Part shown: piece after piece, positions 54,655 through 63,234 of the stretch
How the letters are laid out: each line of letters starts with the position of its first letter
Numbering within the stretch: the first letter of the stretch is position 1
From: Streptomyces sp. CB02400
Lineage (GTDB): Bacteria; Actinomycetota; Actinomycetes; Streptomycetales; Streptomycetaceae
Reading direction: 5' to 3'
Length of the DNA: 64,000 bases
NCBI RefSeq assembly: GCF_001905725.1
Contig: NZ_LIWB01000001.1
Span: 62,001-126,000 of the forward strand
Program-made: the position numbers and the translations under genes
The notes under the pieces: model-generated
Database searches by the model: none
Seen by the model: the letters and a program-made list of their open reading frames with translations, nothing else
Told to the model about the DNA's origin: nothing

Positions 54655-56778
54655 GTGACCGCCGAGACGTCCGTGCCGTCCACAGCGCTGCTGGCAGGAG
54701 CAGACCGGGACGGTTCCAACTACACCGCGCGGCACCTGCTCGTCCTCGAGGGGCTCGAGGCCGTGCGGAAGCGCCCCGGAATGTACATCGGGTCGACCGA
54801 CAGCCGCGGTCTGATGCACTGCCTCTGGGAGATCATCGACAACTCCGTGGACGAGGCCCTCGGAGGCTACTGCGACCACATCGACGTGGTCCTCCACGAC
54901 GACGGCTCGGTGGAGGTCCGGGACAACGGCCGGGGCATCCCGGTCGACGTCGAACCCAAGACCGGCCTCTCCGGCGTCGAGGTCGTCATGACCAAGCTGC
55001 ACGCCGGCGGCAAGTTCGGCGGCGGCTCGTACGCCGCCTCCGGCGGTCTGCACGGCGTCGGCGCCTCCGTCGTCAACGCGCTCTCCGCGCGGCTGGACGT
55101 CGAGGTGGACCGTGGCGGGCACACCCATGCGATCAGCTTCCGGCGCGGTGTCCCCGGAGCCTTCGCCGCCATGGGCCCGGACGCGAAGTTCGAGGCCGGG
55201 AGCGGACTGCGCAAGGCCAAGAAGATCCCCAAGACCCGCAGCGGCACGCGCGTGCGCTACTGGGCCGACCGCCAGATCTTCCTCAAGGACGCCAAGCTCG
55301 CCCTGGACACGCTGCACCAGCGCGCCCGCCAGACCGCGTTCCTGGTGCCGGGGCTGACCATCGTCGTCCGCGACGAGTTCGGGCTCGGCGAGGGCGGCAG
55401 CAAGGGCGAGGAGTCGTTCCGCTTCGACGGCGGCATCAGCGAGTTCTGCGAGTTCCTGGCCTCCGACCGGCCCGTCTGCGACACCCTCCGCTTCACCGGA
55501 CAGGGAACCTTCAAGGAGACCGTCCCGGTCCTCGACGAGCACGGCCAGATGACGCCCACCGAGGTCACCCGCGAGCTCGGCGTCGACGTCGCGATGCGCT
55601 GGGGCACCGGCTACGACACCACGCTCAGGTCGTTCGTCAACATCATCGCCACCCCCAAGGGCGGCACCCATGTCGCCGGCTTCGAGCAGGCCGTCGCCAA
55701 GACGATGAACGAGGTGCTGCGCACCAAGAAGATGCTGCGCGTGGCCGAGGACGACATCGTCAAGGACGACGCCCTCGAGGGCCTCACCGCGGTGGTCACG
55801 GTCCGCCTGGCCGAGCCGCAGTTCGAGGGCCAGACCAAGGAGGTCCTCGGCACCTCGGCGGCCCGCCGCATCGTGAACAACGTGATCTCCAAGGAACTCA
55901 AGGCGTTCCTGACCTCCACCAAGCGCGACGACGCCCAGCAGGCCCGCGTCGTCATGGAGAAGGCCGTCGCCGCGGCCCGGACCCGCATCGCGGCCCGTCA
56001 GCACAAGGACGCGCAGCGCCGCAAGACGGCCCTGGAGTCCTCCTCGCTGCCCGCCAAGCTCGCCGACTGCCGCAGCGACGACGTCGACCGCAGCGAGCTG
56101 TTCATCGTCGAGGGAGACTCCGCGCTCGGCACGGCCAAGCTCGCCCGGAACTCCGAGTTCCAGGCGCTCCTGCCGATCCGCGGCAAGATCCTCAACGTCC
56201 AGAAGTCGTCCGTGACGGACATGCTGAAGAACGCCGAGTGCGGCGCGATCATCCAGGTCATAGGGGCGGGGTCGGGGCGCACCTTCGACATCGACACGGC
56301 CCGCTACGGCAAGATCATCATGATGACCGACGCCGATGTCGACGGCTCCCACATCCGCACCCTGCTGCTGACCCTGTTCCACCGCTACATGCGGCCCATG
56401 GTCGAGTCCGGCCGGGTGTTCGCCGCGGTGCCGCCGCTGCACCGCATCGAGCTGGTCCAGCCCAAGAAGGGCCAGGACAAGTACGTCTACACGTACTCGG
56501 ACCGGGAACTGCGCGACAAGCTCATGGAGTTCCAGAGCAAGAACATCCGCTACAAGGACTCGATCCAGCGCTACAAGGGCCTCGGCGAGATGGACGCCGA
56601 CCAGCTGGCCGAGACCACCATGGACCCGCGTCACCGCACCCTGCGCCGGATCAACCTCACCGACCTGGAGGCCGCCGAGCAGGTCTTCGACCTCCTCATG
56701 GGCAACGACGTCGCCCCGCGCAAGGAGTTCATCTCCAGCTCCGCGGCGACCCTGGACCGCTCGCGCATCGACGCGTAG
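54655..56778 (+). CDS. parE: DNA topoisomerase IV subunit B (GyrB-like)
   Basis: 707 aa. With ParC it decatenates daughter chromosomes. The GHKL ATPase domain has LEGLEAVRKRPGMYIGST, EIIDNSVDEALGG, DNGRGIPVD and GGLHGVGASVVNALS. The TOPRIM domain starts ELFIVEGDSALGTAK and includes the acidic DADVDGSHIRTLLL. A C-terminal RYKGLGEMDADQLAETTMDP is typical. It is called parE rather than gyrB because gyrB lies with gyrA near the origin in Streptomyces and this locus follows hrdB. The start is GTG 54655 with AGGAG upstream; GTG 54592 is an alternative. parC is not in this window. Confidence 0.94.
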   Translation: MTAETSVPSTALLAGADRDGSNYTARHLLVLEGLEAVRKRPGMYIGSTDSRGLMHCLWEIIDNSVDEALGGYCDHIDVVLHDDGSVEVRDNGRGIPVDVEPKTGLSGVEVVMTKLHAGGKFGGGSYAASGGLHGVGASVVNALSARLDVEVDRGGHTHAISFRRGVPGAFAAMGPDAKFEAGSGLRKAKKIPKTRSGTRVRYWADRQIFLKDAKLALDTLHQRARQTAFLVPGLTIVVRDEFGLGEGGSKGEESFRFDGGISEFCEFLASDRPVCDTLRFTGQGTFKETVPVLDEHGQMTPTEVTRELGVDVAMRWGTGYDTTLRSFVNIIATPKGGTHVAGFEQAVAKTMNEVLRTKKMLRVAEDDIVKDDALEGLTAVVTVRLAEPQFEGQTKEVLGTSAARRIVNNVISKELKAFLTSTKRDDAQQARVVMEKAVAAARTRIAARQHKDAQRRKTALESSSLPAKLADCRSDDVDRSELFIVEGDSALGTAKLARNSEFQALLPIRGKILNVQKSSVTDMLKNAECGAIIQVIGAGSGRTFDIDTARYGKIIMMTDADVDGSHIRTLLLTLFHRYMRPMVESGRVFAAVPPLHRIELVQPKKGQDKYVYTYSDRELRDKLMEFQSKNIRYKDSIQRYKGLGEMDADQLAETTMDPRHRTLRRINLTDLEAAEQVFDLLMGNDVAPRKEFISSSAATLDRSRIDA

Positions 56779-56779
56779 A

Positions 56780-57020
56780 GCCTGTCCGGCGGATCGAGTC
56801 GGAGGAAACCGGCGGCGCCTTGCAGCCCAGGTGAGCGGGGCTATAGGGGTCCCCCGTGCATGGGGCCTCTCCCGCTCGAGCGAAGCCGAGCGTGGGGGAG
56901 CAGCCGAGCGTGGGGAGTCGGTGACCGACGACAACGCCGCTGGGGGCGCCCCCACGCCCTTTCGGGCAGTGAGGGAGGGTGTGCCGGGCCCCGCGTCTCC
57001 GCATGATCCGCCGGACAGGC
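56780..57020. mobile_element. Short non-coding element with 16-bp perfect terminal inverted repeats
   Basis: GCCTGTCCGGCGGATC at 56780-56795 is repeated exactly in inverse at 57005-57020 (16/16), extending to AG at the outer end with one mismatch. The ends frame about 240 bases with no gene, and inside is a reverse-oriented copy of the REP-like motif (56871-56900). Its left end abuts the parE stop codon. The size and ends suggest a MITE or a solo remnant of an insertion sequence; I see no obvious target duplication. Confidence 0.55.
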
Positions 57021-57122
57021 CCTGGCGGGCACGCGGGACGCGCGCACGGACCAGTCACCTGATGGGGTGAAGCGGAACGGGAAGAAGAGTCGGGGATCTT
57101 CCCGTTCTGTCCATCCTTGGGC

Positions 57123-57572
57123 ATGCAGCGAAGCAACTCGGGGGACGTGAGGTACGACGATCCCTGGTACGACGCCCTGGCCTCGGGCTGGGGCGAGTCG
57201 GCCGGCCCGGCGGAGGCGGCGGTGCCGGCCCGCCGCGCGGACGGGGCCGACGTCTACCTCGAAGTACAGCGCAGCGCGGCCTTCCAGGAGGTGCGCAGCC
57301 GGTACCGGCGGTTCGTGGTCCCGGCGGTCGCCGCCTTCCTCACCTGGTACGTGGCGTACGTCGTGACCGCCACGACCGCACCGGGACTGATGGCACGGCC
57401 CGTCGCGGGCGCCGTGAACCTGGGCATGCTCGCCGGGCTCGGCCAGTTCCTGACCACCTTCCTGCTCACCTGGGCCTACGTCCGCCACGCGCGGCTGCGC
57501 CGGGACCGGGCGGCGCTGGAACTGCGCTGGGACGCCCAGGAGCTGGCGCGCGGGAGAGGCGGCGCGGCATGA
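57123..57572 (+). CDS. DUF485 membrane protein
   Basis: 149 aa with two transmembrane helices: about 67-90 (FVVPAVAAFLTWYVAYVVT) and 101-122 (VNLGMLAGLGQFLTTFLLTW), preceded by VQRSAAFQEVRSRYRRF, the DUF485 entry motif. DUF485 proteins are encoded next to acetate/solute symporters and are thought to assist them. Its TGA overlaps the symporter ATG by 4 bases. The start is ATG 57123; TTG 57117 and GTG 57147 are alternatives. Confidence 0.85.
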   Translation: MQRSNSGDVRYDDPWYDALASGWGESAGPAEAAVPARRADGADVYLEVQRSAAFQEVRSRYRRFVVPAVAAFLTWYVAYVVTATTAPGLMARPVAGAVNLGMLAGLGQFLTTFLLTWAYVRHARLRRDRAALELRWDAQELARGRGGAA

Positions 57573-59161
57573 CGGGCGATCACCGGCTTCCGGCACTGCT
57601 GCTGTTCGGCGCGTTCGTCGCGGTGACCCTGGTCATCACGACCTGGGTGAGCCGCCACCGGCAGGGCTCGGCGGAGGAGTTCTACGCGGGCGGCCGGCTC
57701 TTCTCCCCGATGGAAAATGGTTTTGCCATCGCGGGCGACTACATGTCGGCCGCGTCCTTCCTCGGCATCTCCGGACTCATCGCGCTCGTCGGCTACGACG
57801 GGATGCTCTACTCGGTGGGTTTCCTGGTGGCCTGGCTGGTGGTCCTGTTCCTGGTCGCGGAACTGGTGCGCAACTGCGGACGGTTCACGCTCGCCGACGT
57901 GGTCGCCGCACGCATGCGGGAGCGGCCGGTGCGCATCGCGGCGGGAACCTCCTCGGTCACCGTGTCCGTTCTGTATCTGGTGGCGCAGATGGTGGGCGCG
58001 GGCAGCCTGGTCGCGCTGCTGCTCGGCGGCACGGGCGAGGCGACCCGGGCCTGGACCGTCGTAGGCGTCGGCGTGCTCATGGTCATCTACGTGTCGTTGG
58101 GAGGGATGCGGGCCACCACCTGGATCCAGATCGTCAAGGCGGTCCTGCTGCTCGGCGGCACCATCGCGCTGACCGTCCTCGTCCTGCTGCGGTTCCACGG
58201 CGACTTCAACCGGCTGCTCCTCACCGCGGCCGAACGCAGCGGTCACGGGGAGGCGTTCCTGGCACCCGGTCTCGCCTACGGCGGGGACTGGACCGCGCGG
58301 TTCGACTTCATCAGCCTGGGCCTCGCGCTGGTGCTCGGCACGGCCGGGCTGCCGCACATCCTGTCCCGCTTCTACACCGTCCCCACCGCGCGGGCGGCAC
58401 GGCGGTCGGTCGTCTGGGCGATCGGGCTCATCGGCGGTTTCTACCTGATGACGATCGTGCTCGGCTTCGGCGCCGCCGCCCTCATCGGACCGGACACCGT
58501 GCGCGCCTCGAACGCGTCCGGGAACACGGCGGTGCCCCTGCTCGCCCTCGACCTGGGCGGCGGCGCCGGCTCCACCGGTGGAACGATCCTGTTCGCGATC
58601 GTCGCCGCGGTCGCCTTCGCCACGATCCTCGCCGTGGTCGCCGGAATCACGCTCGCCTCCTCGGCGTCCGTCGCGCACGACCTGTACGCCTCCCTGCGCC
58701 GCCGGCGCGGGAAGCCGCGCAGTGAGGTGGCCGTCGCCCGCGTCGCCTCGGTCGGCATCGGCCTGGTCGCGATCGGCCTCGGTCTGCTGGCCCGCGACCT
58801 CAACGTCGCGTTCCTGGTGGGCCTCGCCTTCGCCGTGGCCGCGTCCGCGAACCTGCCCGTGCTGCTGTACTCGCTGTTCTGGCGCGGCTTCACCACACGC
58901 GGTGCCGTGTGGGCCGTGTACGGGGGGCTGATCCCGGCCGTGGTGCTGGTGCTGCTGTCCCCCGTGGTGTCGGGCAGCCCCGCGTCGCTCTTCCCGGGCG
59001 CCGACTTCCAGCTCTTCCCGCTGCAGAACCCCGGCCTGGTCTCCGTCCCGCTGGGCTTCCTCGCGGGCTGGCTCGGCACGCTCACCTCGCCCGAGGTGCC
59101 CGACGAGGCCAAGCACGCGGAGACCGAGGTGCGCTCACTGACCGGCGCGGGGGCCGCGTAG
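57569..59161 (+). CDS. Sodium/solute symporter, acetate (ActP/MctC) type
   Basis: 530 aa with about 13 hydrophobic helices, SSS family. Seen are GSAEEFYAGGRLFSPMENGFAIAG, DYMSAASFLGISGLIAL, GTAGLPHILSRFYTV and ILAVVAGITLASSASVAHDL, matching cation/acetate and monocarboxylate symporters. Likely imports acetate, pyruvate or related acids with sodium. Overlaps the DUF485 gene (ATGA). The two-component genes are convergent 75 bases downstream, and CitA/CitB-type systems often control carboxylate uptake, so regulation of this operon is a fair inference. Confidence 0.92.
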   Translation: MTGDHRLPALLLFGAFVAVTLVITTWVSRHRQGSAEEFYAGGRLFSPMENGFAIAGDYMSAASFLGISGLIALVGYDGMLYSVGFLVAWLVVLFLVAELVRNCGRFTLADVVAARMRERPVRIAAGTSSVTVSVLYLVAQMVGAGSLVALLLGGTGEATRAWTVVGVGVLMVIYVSLGGMRATTWIQIVKAVLLLGGTIALTVLVLLRFHGDFNRLLLTAAERSGHGEAFLAPGLAYGGDWTARFDFISLGLALVLGTAGLPHILSRFYTVPTARAARRSVVWAIGLIGGFYLMTIVLGFGAAALIGPDTVRASNASGNTAVPLLALDLGGGAGSTGGTILFAIVAAVAFATILAVVAGITLASSASVAHDLYASLRRRRGKPRSEVAVARVASVGIGLVAIGLGLLARDLNVAFLVGLAFAVAASANLPVLLYSLFWRGFTTRGAVWAVYGGLIPAVVLVLLSPVVSGSPASLFPGADFQLFPLQNPGLVSVPLGFLAGWLGTLTSPEVPDEAKHAETEVRSLTGAGAA

Positions 59162-59176
59162 GGCGTCCGGCGGAGA

Positions 59177-59195
59177 CGGACGGTGCCGCCGTCCG
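59177..59195. terminator. Short hairpin between symporter and response regulator
   Basis: Seven-bp arms CGGACGG / CCGTCCG with a 5-base loop between the two convergent genes. Weak but well placed. Confidence 0.45.
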
Positions 59196-59236
59196 CGGGA
59201 GTTCCCTCCCCCGCCCCCCATGGGCCGTGTCCTCAC

Positions 59237-59917
59237 TCAGGCGCGGGTCGCCCACACATAACGGTGTTCCGGGCGGCCCGCGTCACCGTATTTCAGGGTC
59301 AGCGTGGCCCGCCCCGTACGCTCCAGGAGCTTCAGATAGCGCTGGGCGGTCTGGCGGCTCACCCCCGTGCGTTCGGCGATCTCCTGGGCCGACAGCGGGC
59401 CGCCCGCGTTCATCAGGGACTGCCGTACGAGTTCCGCGGTGGTGGGGGAGTGCCCCTTCGGCAACTGCGGCTCGGACGACGCCGACAGCGCGCCGAAGAT
59501 GCGGTCCACCTCCGCCTGCTCCGCCTCACCCCCGCCGTCGAGGGTGCGGCGCAGCTCCGCGTACGCCTCCAGCTTGGCGCGCAGTCCGGCGAAGGCGAAC
59601 GGCTTGACCAGGTACTGCAGGGCGCCCTGGCGCATCGCCGCCTGCACCGTCGACACGTCACGGGCCGCCGTCACCATGATCACGTCGGTCTGGTGCCCGC
59701 GCCGGCGCATCTCCTGCACCACCTCGAGCCCCGTCTCGTCGGGCAGATAGTGGTCCAGGAGCACGAGATCCAGCCGGGGCAGTGACTCCAGCCGGCCGAG
59801 AGCCTCGGCCGCGCTGTGCGCCTGACCGGCGACATGGAAGCCGGGCACCTTCTCGACGTACGCGGCGTTGACCCGCGCGACCCGCACGTCGTCGTCCACG
59901 ACCAGGACCTCGATCAT
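59237..59917 (-). CDS. CitB/DcuR-type response regulator
   Basis: 226 aa. The receiver (about 1-120) has the acidic pair in VVDDDVRV, the phosphorylated Asp in LVLLDHYLPDETG, Thr in VTAARD and Lys in LVKPFAF, so it is complete. The output domain (about 150-220) has GGPLSAQEIAERTGVSRQTAQRYLK, a helix-turn-helix of the CitB family. It starts at ATG 59917 with AGGAGG upstream and overlaps the kinase stop by 4 bases, so the pair is translationally coupled. Orientation toward the symporter operon suggests carboxylate-responsive control. Confidence 0.94.
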   Translation of the reverse strand: MIEVLVVDDDVRVARVNAAYVEKVPGFHVAGQAHSAAEALGRLESLPRLDLVLLDHYLPDETGLEVVQEMRRRGHQTDVIMVTAARDVSTVQAAMRQGALQYLVKPFAFAGLRAKLEAYAELRRTLDGGGEAEQAEVDRIFGALSASSEPQLPKGHSPTTAELVRQSLMNAGGPLSAQEIAERTGVSRQTAQRYLKLLERTGRATLTLKYGDAGRPEHRYVWATRA

Positions 59918-61593
59918 TCCGACTCCTCCTCGACGGTCCCCGGGACGGGCGCCCCGGTGAGCGCGGGTTCCGCGCCCGGCTCGGCCAGGGCCTCGGGCAG
60001 CACGACGGTGAACTCCGCGCCCCCGCCGGGCGCCTCGCCCACGTCCGCGCTGCCCCCCTGCCGCTCGGCGAGCCGGCGCACCAGCGGCAGCCCGATGCCC
60101 CGCTCGCGGTGGGCCGGCGGCTCCTTGGTGGACCAGCCCTCGGTGAAGATCAACTCGCGGTGCTCCGGCGGAATTCCGGGCCCGGTGTCGCGCACCACGA
60201 GTACCGCCGTACGGCCCTCGGCGCGCAGTTCGACCTCCACGCGCGCGTGCGGAGTGCCGGCGACGGCGTCCAGGGCGTTGTCCACCAGATTGCCGACGAC
60301 GGTGACGAGCCCCCGGGGGTCGATCAGCCGGTCCGGCAGCCGGGTCCCGTCCGACACCCACAGCGCCACACCGCGCTCGGCCGCGACCGTCGCCTTGCCC
60401 ACCAGCAGCGCCGCGAGCAGCGGATCCCGGATCTTCTCGGTGACCTGCTCCGACGTGGCCCGGTGATCGCCGACGACCTCGCCGACGAACTCCACCGCGT
60501 CGTCGTACATCTCCAGCTCCAGCAGCCCCAGCAGGGTGTGCATGCGGTTGGCGTGCTCGTGGTCCTGGGCGCGCAGCGCGTCGATCAGCCCCCGCGTGGA
60601 GTCCAGTTCCCGGCCGAGCCGGTCCAGCTCCGTGCGGTCGCGCAGGGTGGCCACGGCGCCGCCGTCGTCCGTCGGCATCCGGTTGGCGACCAGGACCCGC
60701 CGGCCGCGGACGGTGAGCAGATCGGTACCGGTCACCCGCCCGGCCAGCACATCGGCGGTGCGTCCCGCACCGAGCGCCAGGTCGGGGGAGTGGCCGACGG
60801 CCTCCTCGCCGATCCCCAGCAGGCGCTGCGCCTCGTCGTTCAGCAGGCGGATGCGGCCGGCGCGGTCCAGGGCGACGACGCCCTCCCGGATGCCGTGCAG
60901 CATCGCCTCACGCTCCGCGAGCAGCGCCGCGATGTCCGAGAAGGCCAGGTCGCGGGTCTGCCGCTGCACCCGCCGGGAGATCAGCCAGGCAGCGAGCGCG
61001 CCCACGGCCAGGGCGCCGCCGGCGTACGCGAACAGTCCAGGGATGGCGTGGATCAGCCGGGCCCGGACGCTGTCGTAGGCGATGCCGACGGAGACCGCCC
61101 CGACGATCTCCCCGTCGTCGTCCCGCAGCGGAACCTTGCCCCGCGCGGAGCGCCCCAGAGTGCCGTCGTCGATCTCCATGACGTCATGTCCGGCCAGCGC
61201 CTCACCGGGGTCGGTCGACACCAGGCCGCCGATCCGCTCCGGATCGGTGTGCGACCAGCGCACGCCCCGCCCATCCAGCACCACGATGTACTCGGCACCG
61301 GTGGCCTTCCGGATCCGTTCCGCCTCCCGCTGCACCGGCCCGTCCGGGGACGGCGCCGTGCCGCGCAGGTCCCGCGCCAGCTGCGGCTGCTGGGCGGTGG
61401 TCTGCGCGATCGCGAGCGCGCGGCGCATCGCCTGGTCGTCCAGCTGGTCGCCGAGCGGCGCGAGGAACAGCCCGGTGGCCAGCACCGCGACTCCCGCGGC
61501 GATCGCCAGCTGCATCAGCAGGACCTGCGAGAACACCCGCCGCGGCAGGCCGAGGCGCAGGCGGCGTGCGGGGGGAGTGGAGCTCATACCCAT
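59914..61593 (-). CDS. CitA/DcuS-type sensor histidine kinase
   Basis: About 559 aa. Two transmembrane helices (about 26-46 and 188-210) flank an extracellular PAS-like sensor domain (about 47-187), as in citrate/C4-dicarboxylate sensors. A cytoplasmic PAS domain (about 230-330) follows. The H-box is in DHEHANRMHTLLGLLE, the N-box is NLVDNALDAV and the G-box is DTGPGIPPEH. The CitA-type order fits its CitB-type partner. The start is ATG 61593 or 61587; no strong RBS separates them. Confidence 0.92.
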   Translation of the reverse strand: MGMSSTPPARRLRLGLPRRVFSQVLLMQLAIAAGVAVLATGLFLAPLGDQLDDQAMRRALAIAQTTAQQPQLARDLRGTAPSPDGPVQREAERIRKATGAEYIVVLDGRGVRWSHTDPERIGGLVSTDPGEALAGHDVMEIDDGTLGRSARGKVPLRDDDGEIVGAVSVGIAYDSVRARLIHAIPGLFAYAGGALAVGALAAWLISRRVQRQTRDLAFSDIAALLAEREAMLHGIREGVVALDRAGRIRLLNDEAQRLLGIGEEAVGHSPDLALGAGRTADVLAGRVTGTDLLTVRGRRVLVANRMPTDDGGAVATLRDRTELDRLGRELDSTRGLIDALRAQDHEHANRMHTLLGLLELEMYDDAVEFVGEVVGDHRATSEQVTEKIRDPLLAALLVGKATVAAERGVALWVSDGTRLPDRLIDPRGLVTVVGNLVDNALDAVAGTPHARVEVELRAEGRTAVLVVRDTGPGIPPEHRELIFTEGWSTKEPPAHRERGIGLPLVRRLAERQGGSADVGEAPGGGAEFTVVLPEALAEPGAEPALTGAPVPGTVEEESE

Positions 61594-61673
61594 GACGGTA
61601 CGTGGGCGGGCGCGGGGTGCCGCAGGGGTGTGGCGGGGATCTCCCGGGCCCGTGTTCCCGCGAGCGGGAGCGG

Positions 61674-62612
61674 TCAGCCCGCCAACGCCGCCAGGGTCAC
61701 CTCGCGGACGCCCACGACGTCCATCCGCGCGGGCGAACCGAGCGCCGACCCGCAGCTCTCCGGACGGGGCGGCAGGGACGCGCCCCGGGCGACCTCCACC
61801 AGCCACCGGCGCCCGTCCCCGTGGGCGACGGTCACTTCCCAGCGGGGCGCCGCGCCGTCCGTCCGTACGACGCTCAGGGCCTCGGCGGCGTACTCGCCCA
61901 CCGCGCGCCGGACGGCCAGCTCGGCCGCCTGACCGGGCCGCTCCCAGGCGGAGCCTCCCCGGCATCCCTCGACGACGATCCGACCCTCCCGCGCGCCGTG
62001 CAGCACCTCCTTGACGGTGTGCGCCTCGGCCCGCCCGTACGCGTAGCCGTACGGCAGCACGAGCACCGTGGGGGAGAAGCGGTGACCGCCCAGGTGGGTG
62101 ACCTCCCAGACACCCTCGACCCCGGAGGCGGCGAGTTCGGCCGCCAGGGGCCGTCCGAGGAGGGCGCAGCAGCGGTCGCGTTTGCCGTTGGTGCAGACGA
62201 GGGCGAGGGGGCCGCCCTCGTGGGGCCGTCCGCCGAGCGCGGTCGCGAAGGACTCTGGCTCGCCCCTGCCGAGCGCGGCGAAGTCGAGGTCGAGCAGGCG
62301 TTCGGGGTCCGTGGTGGTGGCGTACAGCCACACGTTTCCAGGAACGGTGTGGGCCACGTACACCCGGCGCGTGGCGGGCGTCCGGCGGTCCGCGTGCCGT
62401 CCGGGTCGCCGTATGAGCGCGATCCGCACCCCGCTGCCCTGCGCGGCGGCCTCCAGGGCGCGGCCCAGCGCGGGATCGAGGTGGCTGGAGGTGAGCGCCT
62501 TGGCACCCCAGGGGCCGGGCTGCTCCAGCAGCAGCCAGGTCCGCGCGGTGGCCGCGGTTCCCGCGACCGGCTCATCGAACTCACGGGAGACGTTCGAGCA
62601 CGTGCTACTCAC
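61674..62612 (-). CDS. Sucrase/ferredoxin-like family protein
   Basis: 312 aa of the sucrase/ferredoxin-like (Suc_Fer-like) family with a thioredoxin-like ferredoxin fold. The cysteine motif LVCTNGKRDRCCALLG and HLGGHRFSPTVLVLPYG are diagnostic. RTWLLLEQPGPWG opens the fold. It may carry an Fe-S cluster or serve in redox chemistry; the specific role is unknown. The start is GTG 62612, and a strong iron box (see site) abuts it, so it is probably induced under iron limitation by loss of DmdR/IdeR binding. Very little room is left for a leader, so the mRNA may be leaderless. Confidence 0.88.
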   Translation of the reverse strand: MSSTCSNVSREFDEPVAGTAATARTWLLLEQPGPWGAKALTSSHLDPALGRALEAAAQGSGVRIALIRRPGRHADRRTPATRRVYVAHTVPGNVWLYATTTDPERLLDLDFAALGRGEPESFATALGGRPHEGGPLALVCTNGKRDRCCALLGRPLAAELAASGVEGVWEVTHLGGHRFSPTVLVLPYGYAYGRAEAHTVKEVLHGAREGRIVVEGCRGGSAWERPGQAAELAVRRAVGEYAAEALSVVRTDGAAPRWEVTVAHGDGRRWLVEVARGASLPPRPESCGSALGSPARMDVVGVREVTLAALAG

Positions 62613-62631
62613 AAAGGTGAGCCTAACCTGA
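62613..62631 (-). promoter_or_regulatory. Iron box (DmdR/IdeR type)
   Basis: On the minus strand the sequence is TCAGGTTAGGCTCACCTTT. It matches the actinobacterial iron-box consensus TTAGGTTAGGCTCACCTAA at 16 of 19 positions, including the whole AGGTTAGGCTCACCT core. It lies directly before the GTG of the sucrase/ferredoxin-like gene. Confidence 0.82.
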
Positions 62632-62964
62632 CTTGCTCGCGAGTGGCTTGTCGGCCCGCCCGTACATCGTGGGCCGACCGCGTCCGTGGGCGCGCACGGC
62701 CCAATGATGACAATTGCCTTGAACGAGGCTGATCATCGATTCTTCGCTTACTCGTCACTCTTACGGAGGATTCCTCGGAGTGGGAGTGCCCTCACGCCCC
62801 CGAGTGATAGGAATGCCGCACGCGTTGCGTCCTTTGAGGTGCGAGCGGGTCCGACCATCTGCGAGCCTCCCCCGGTCGGGAGGCAGACCTGCGACGATGC
62901 CATCGCGCGTCGCGTGGCAGCGGGCGCAGGCGCTCGCGTCTTGAGAAGCAGAGGAAATTGAACA
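62632..62964. other. Intergenic region with lower G+C, no gene supported
   Basis: About 333 bases between the divergent iron-box gene and the small-protein gene. The stretch 62700-62780 is AT-richer and has a GAGGATTCCTC-type small inverted repeat, compatible with promoters in both directions. A possible frame at 62686-62961 has no RBS or recognisable content. Confidence 0.5.
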
Positions 62965-63204
62965 GTGAGTCAGATCGTCCGCCGTCTCGGTGTCGCTCCG
63001 CGCTATCGAGGCAGTACTGGTGGTGGAACATGTCCCGATATCTTCGAGCTGGCTGACGGGAACTTCGCCGTCATCGGCACGGATGCCACCGATTCACTCG
63101 ATTCCCAACTGCCCGAGGACGCCGCACGTGCCGACTACGAACGCATCGTCGTGATCACCAGAGAGACCCTGATCAAGGCGAAGGCGGACATCCCGGACGC
63201 CTAG
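62965..63204 (+). CDS. Small conserved Streptomyces protein (RxLGVAPRYRGS type)
   Basis: 79 aa starting MSQIVRRLGVAPRYRGSTGG, with CPDIFELADGNFAVIGTD in the middle and YERIVVITRETLIKAKADIP at the end. This compact sequence recurs in many streptomycetes as small accessory genes, often near XRE-type regulators, as I recall. No known function. The start is GTG 62965 with GAGGAA upstream. The DUF6082 gene is convergent 30 bases downstream. Confidence 0.75.
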   Translation: MSQIVRRLGVAPRYRGSTGGGTCPDIFELADGNFAVIGTDATDSLDSQLPEDAARADYERIVVITRETLIKAKADIPDA

Positions 63205-63234
63205 TCACGCATCGAGTGGTGGGTCCCCGACCAC

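Noticed and set aside
62686..62961. Possible 91-aa gene before the small RxLGVAPRYRGS gene
   Set aside because: No RBS, no recognisable content, and it occupies the likely divergent promoter region.
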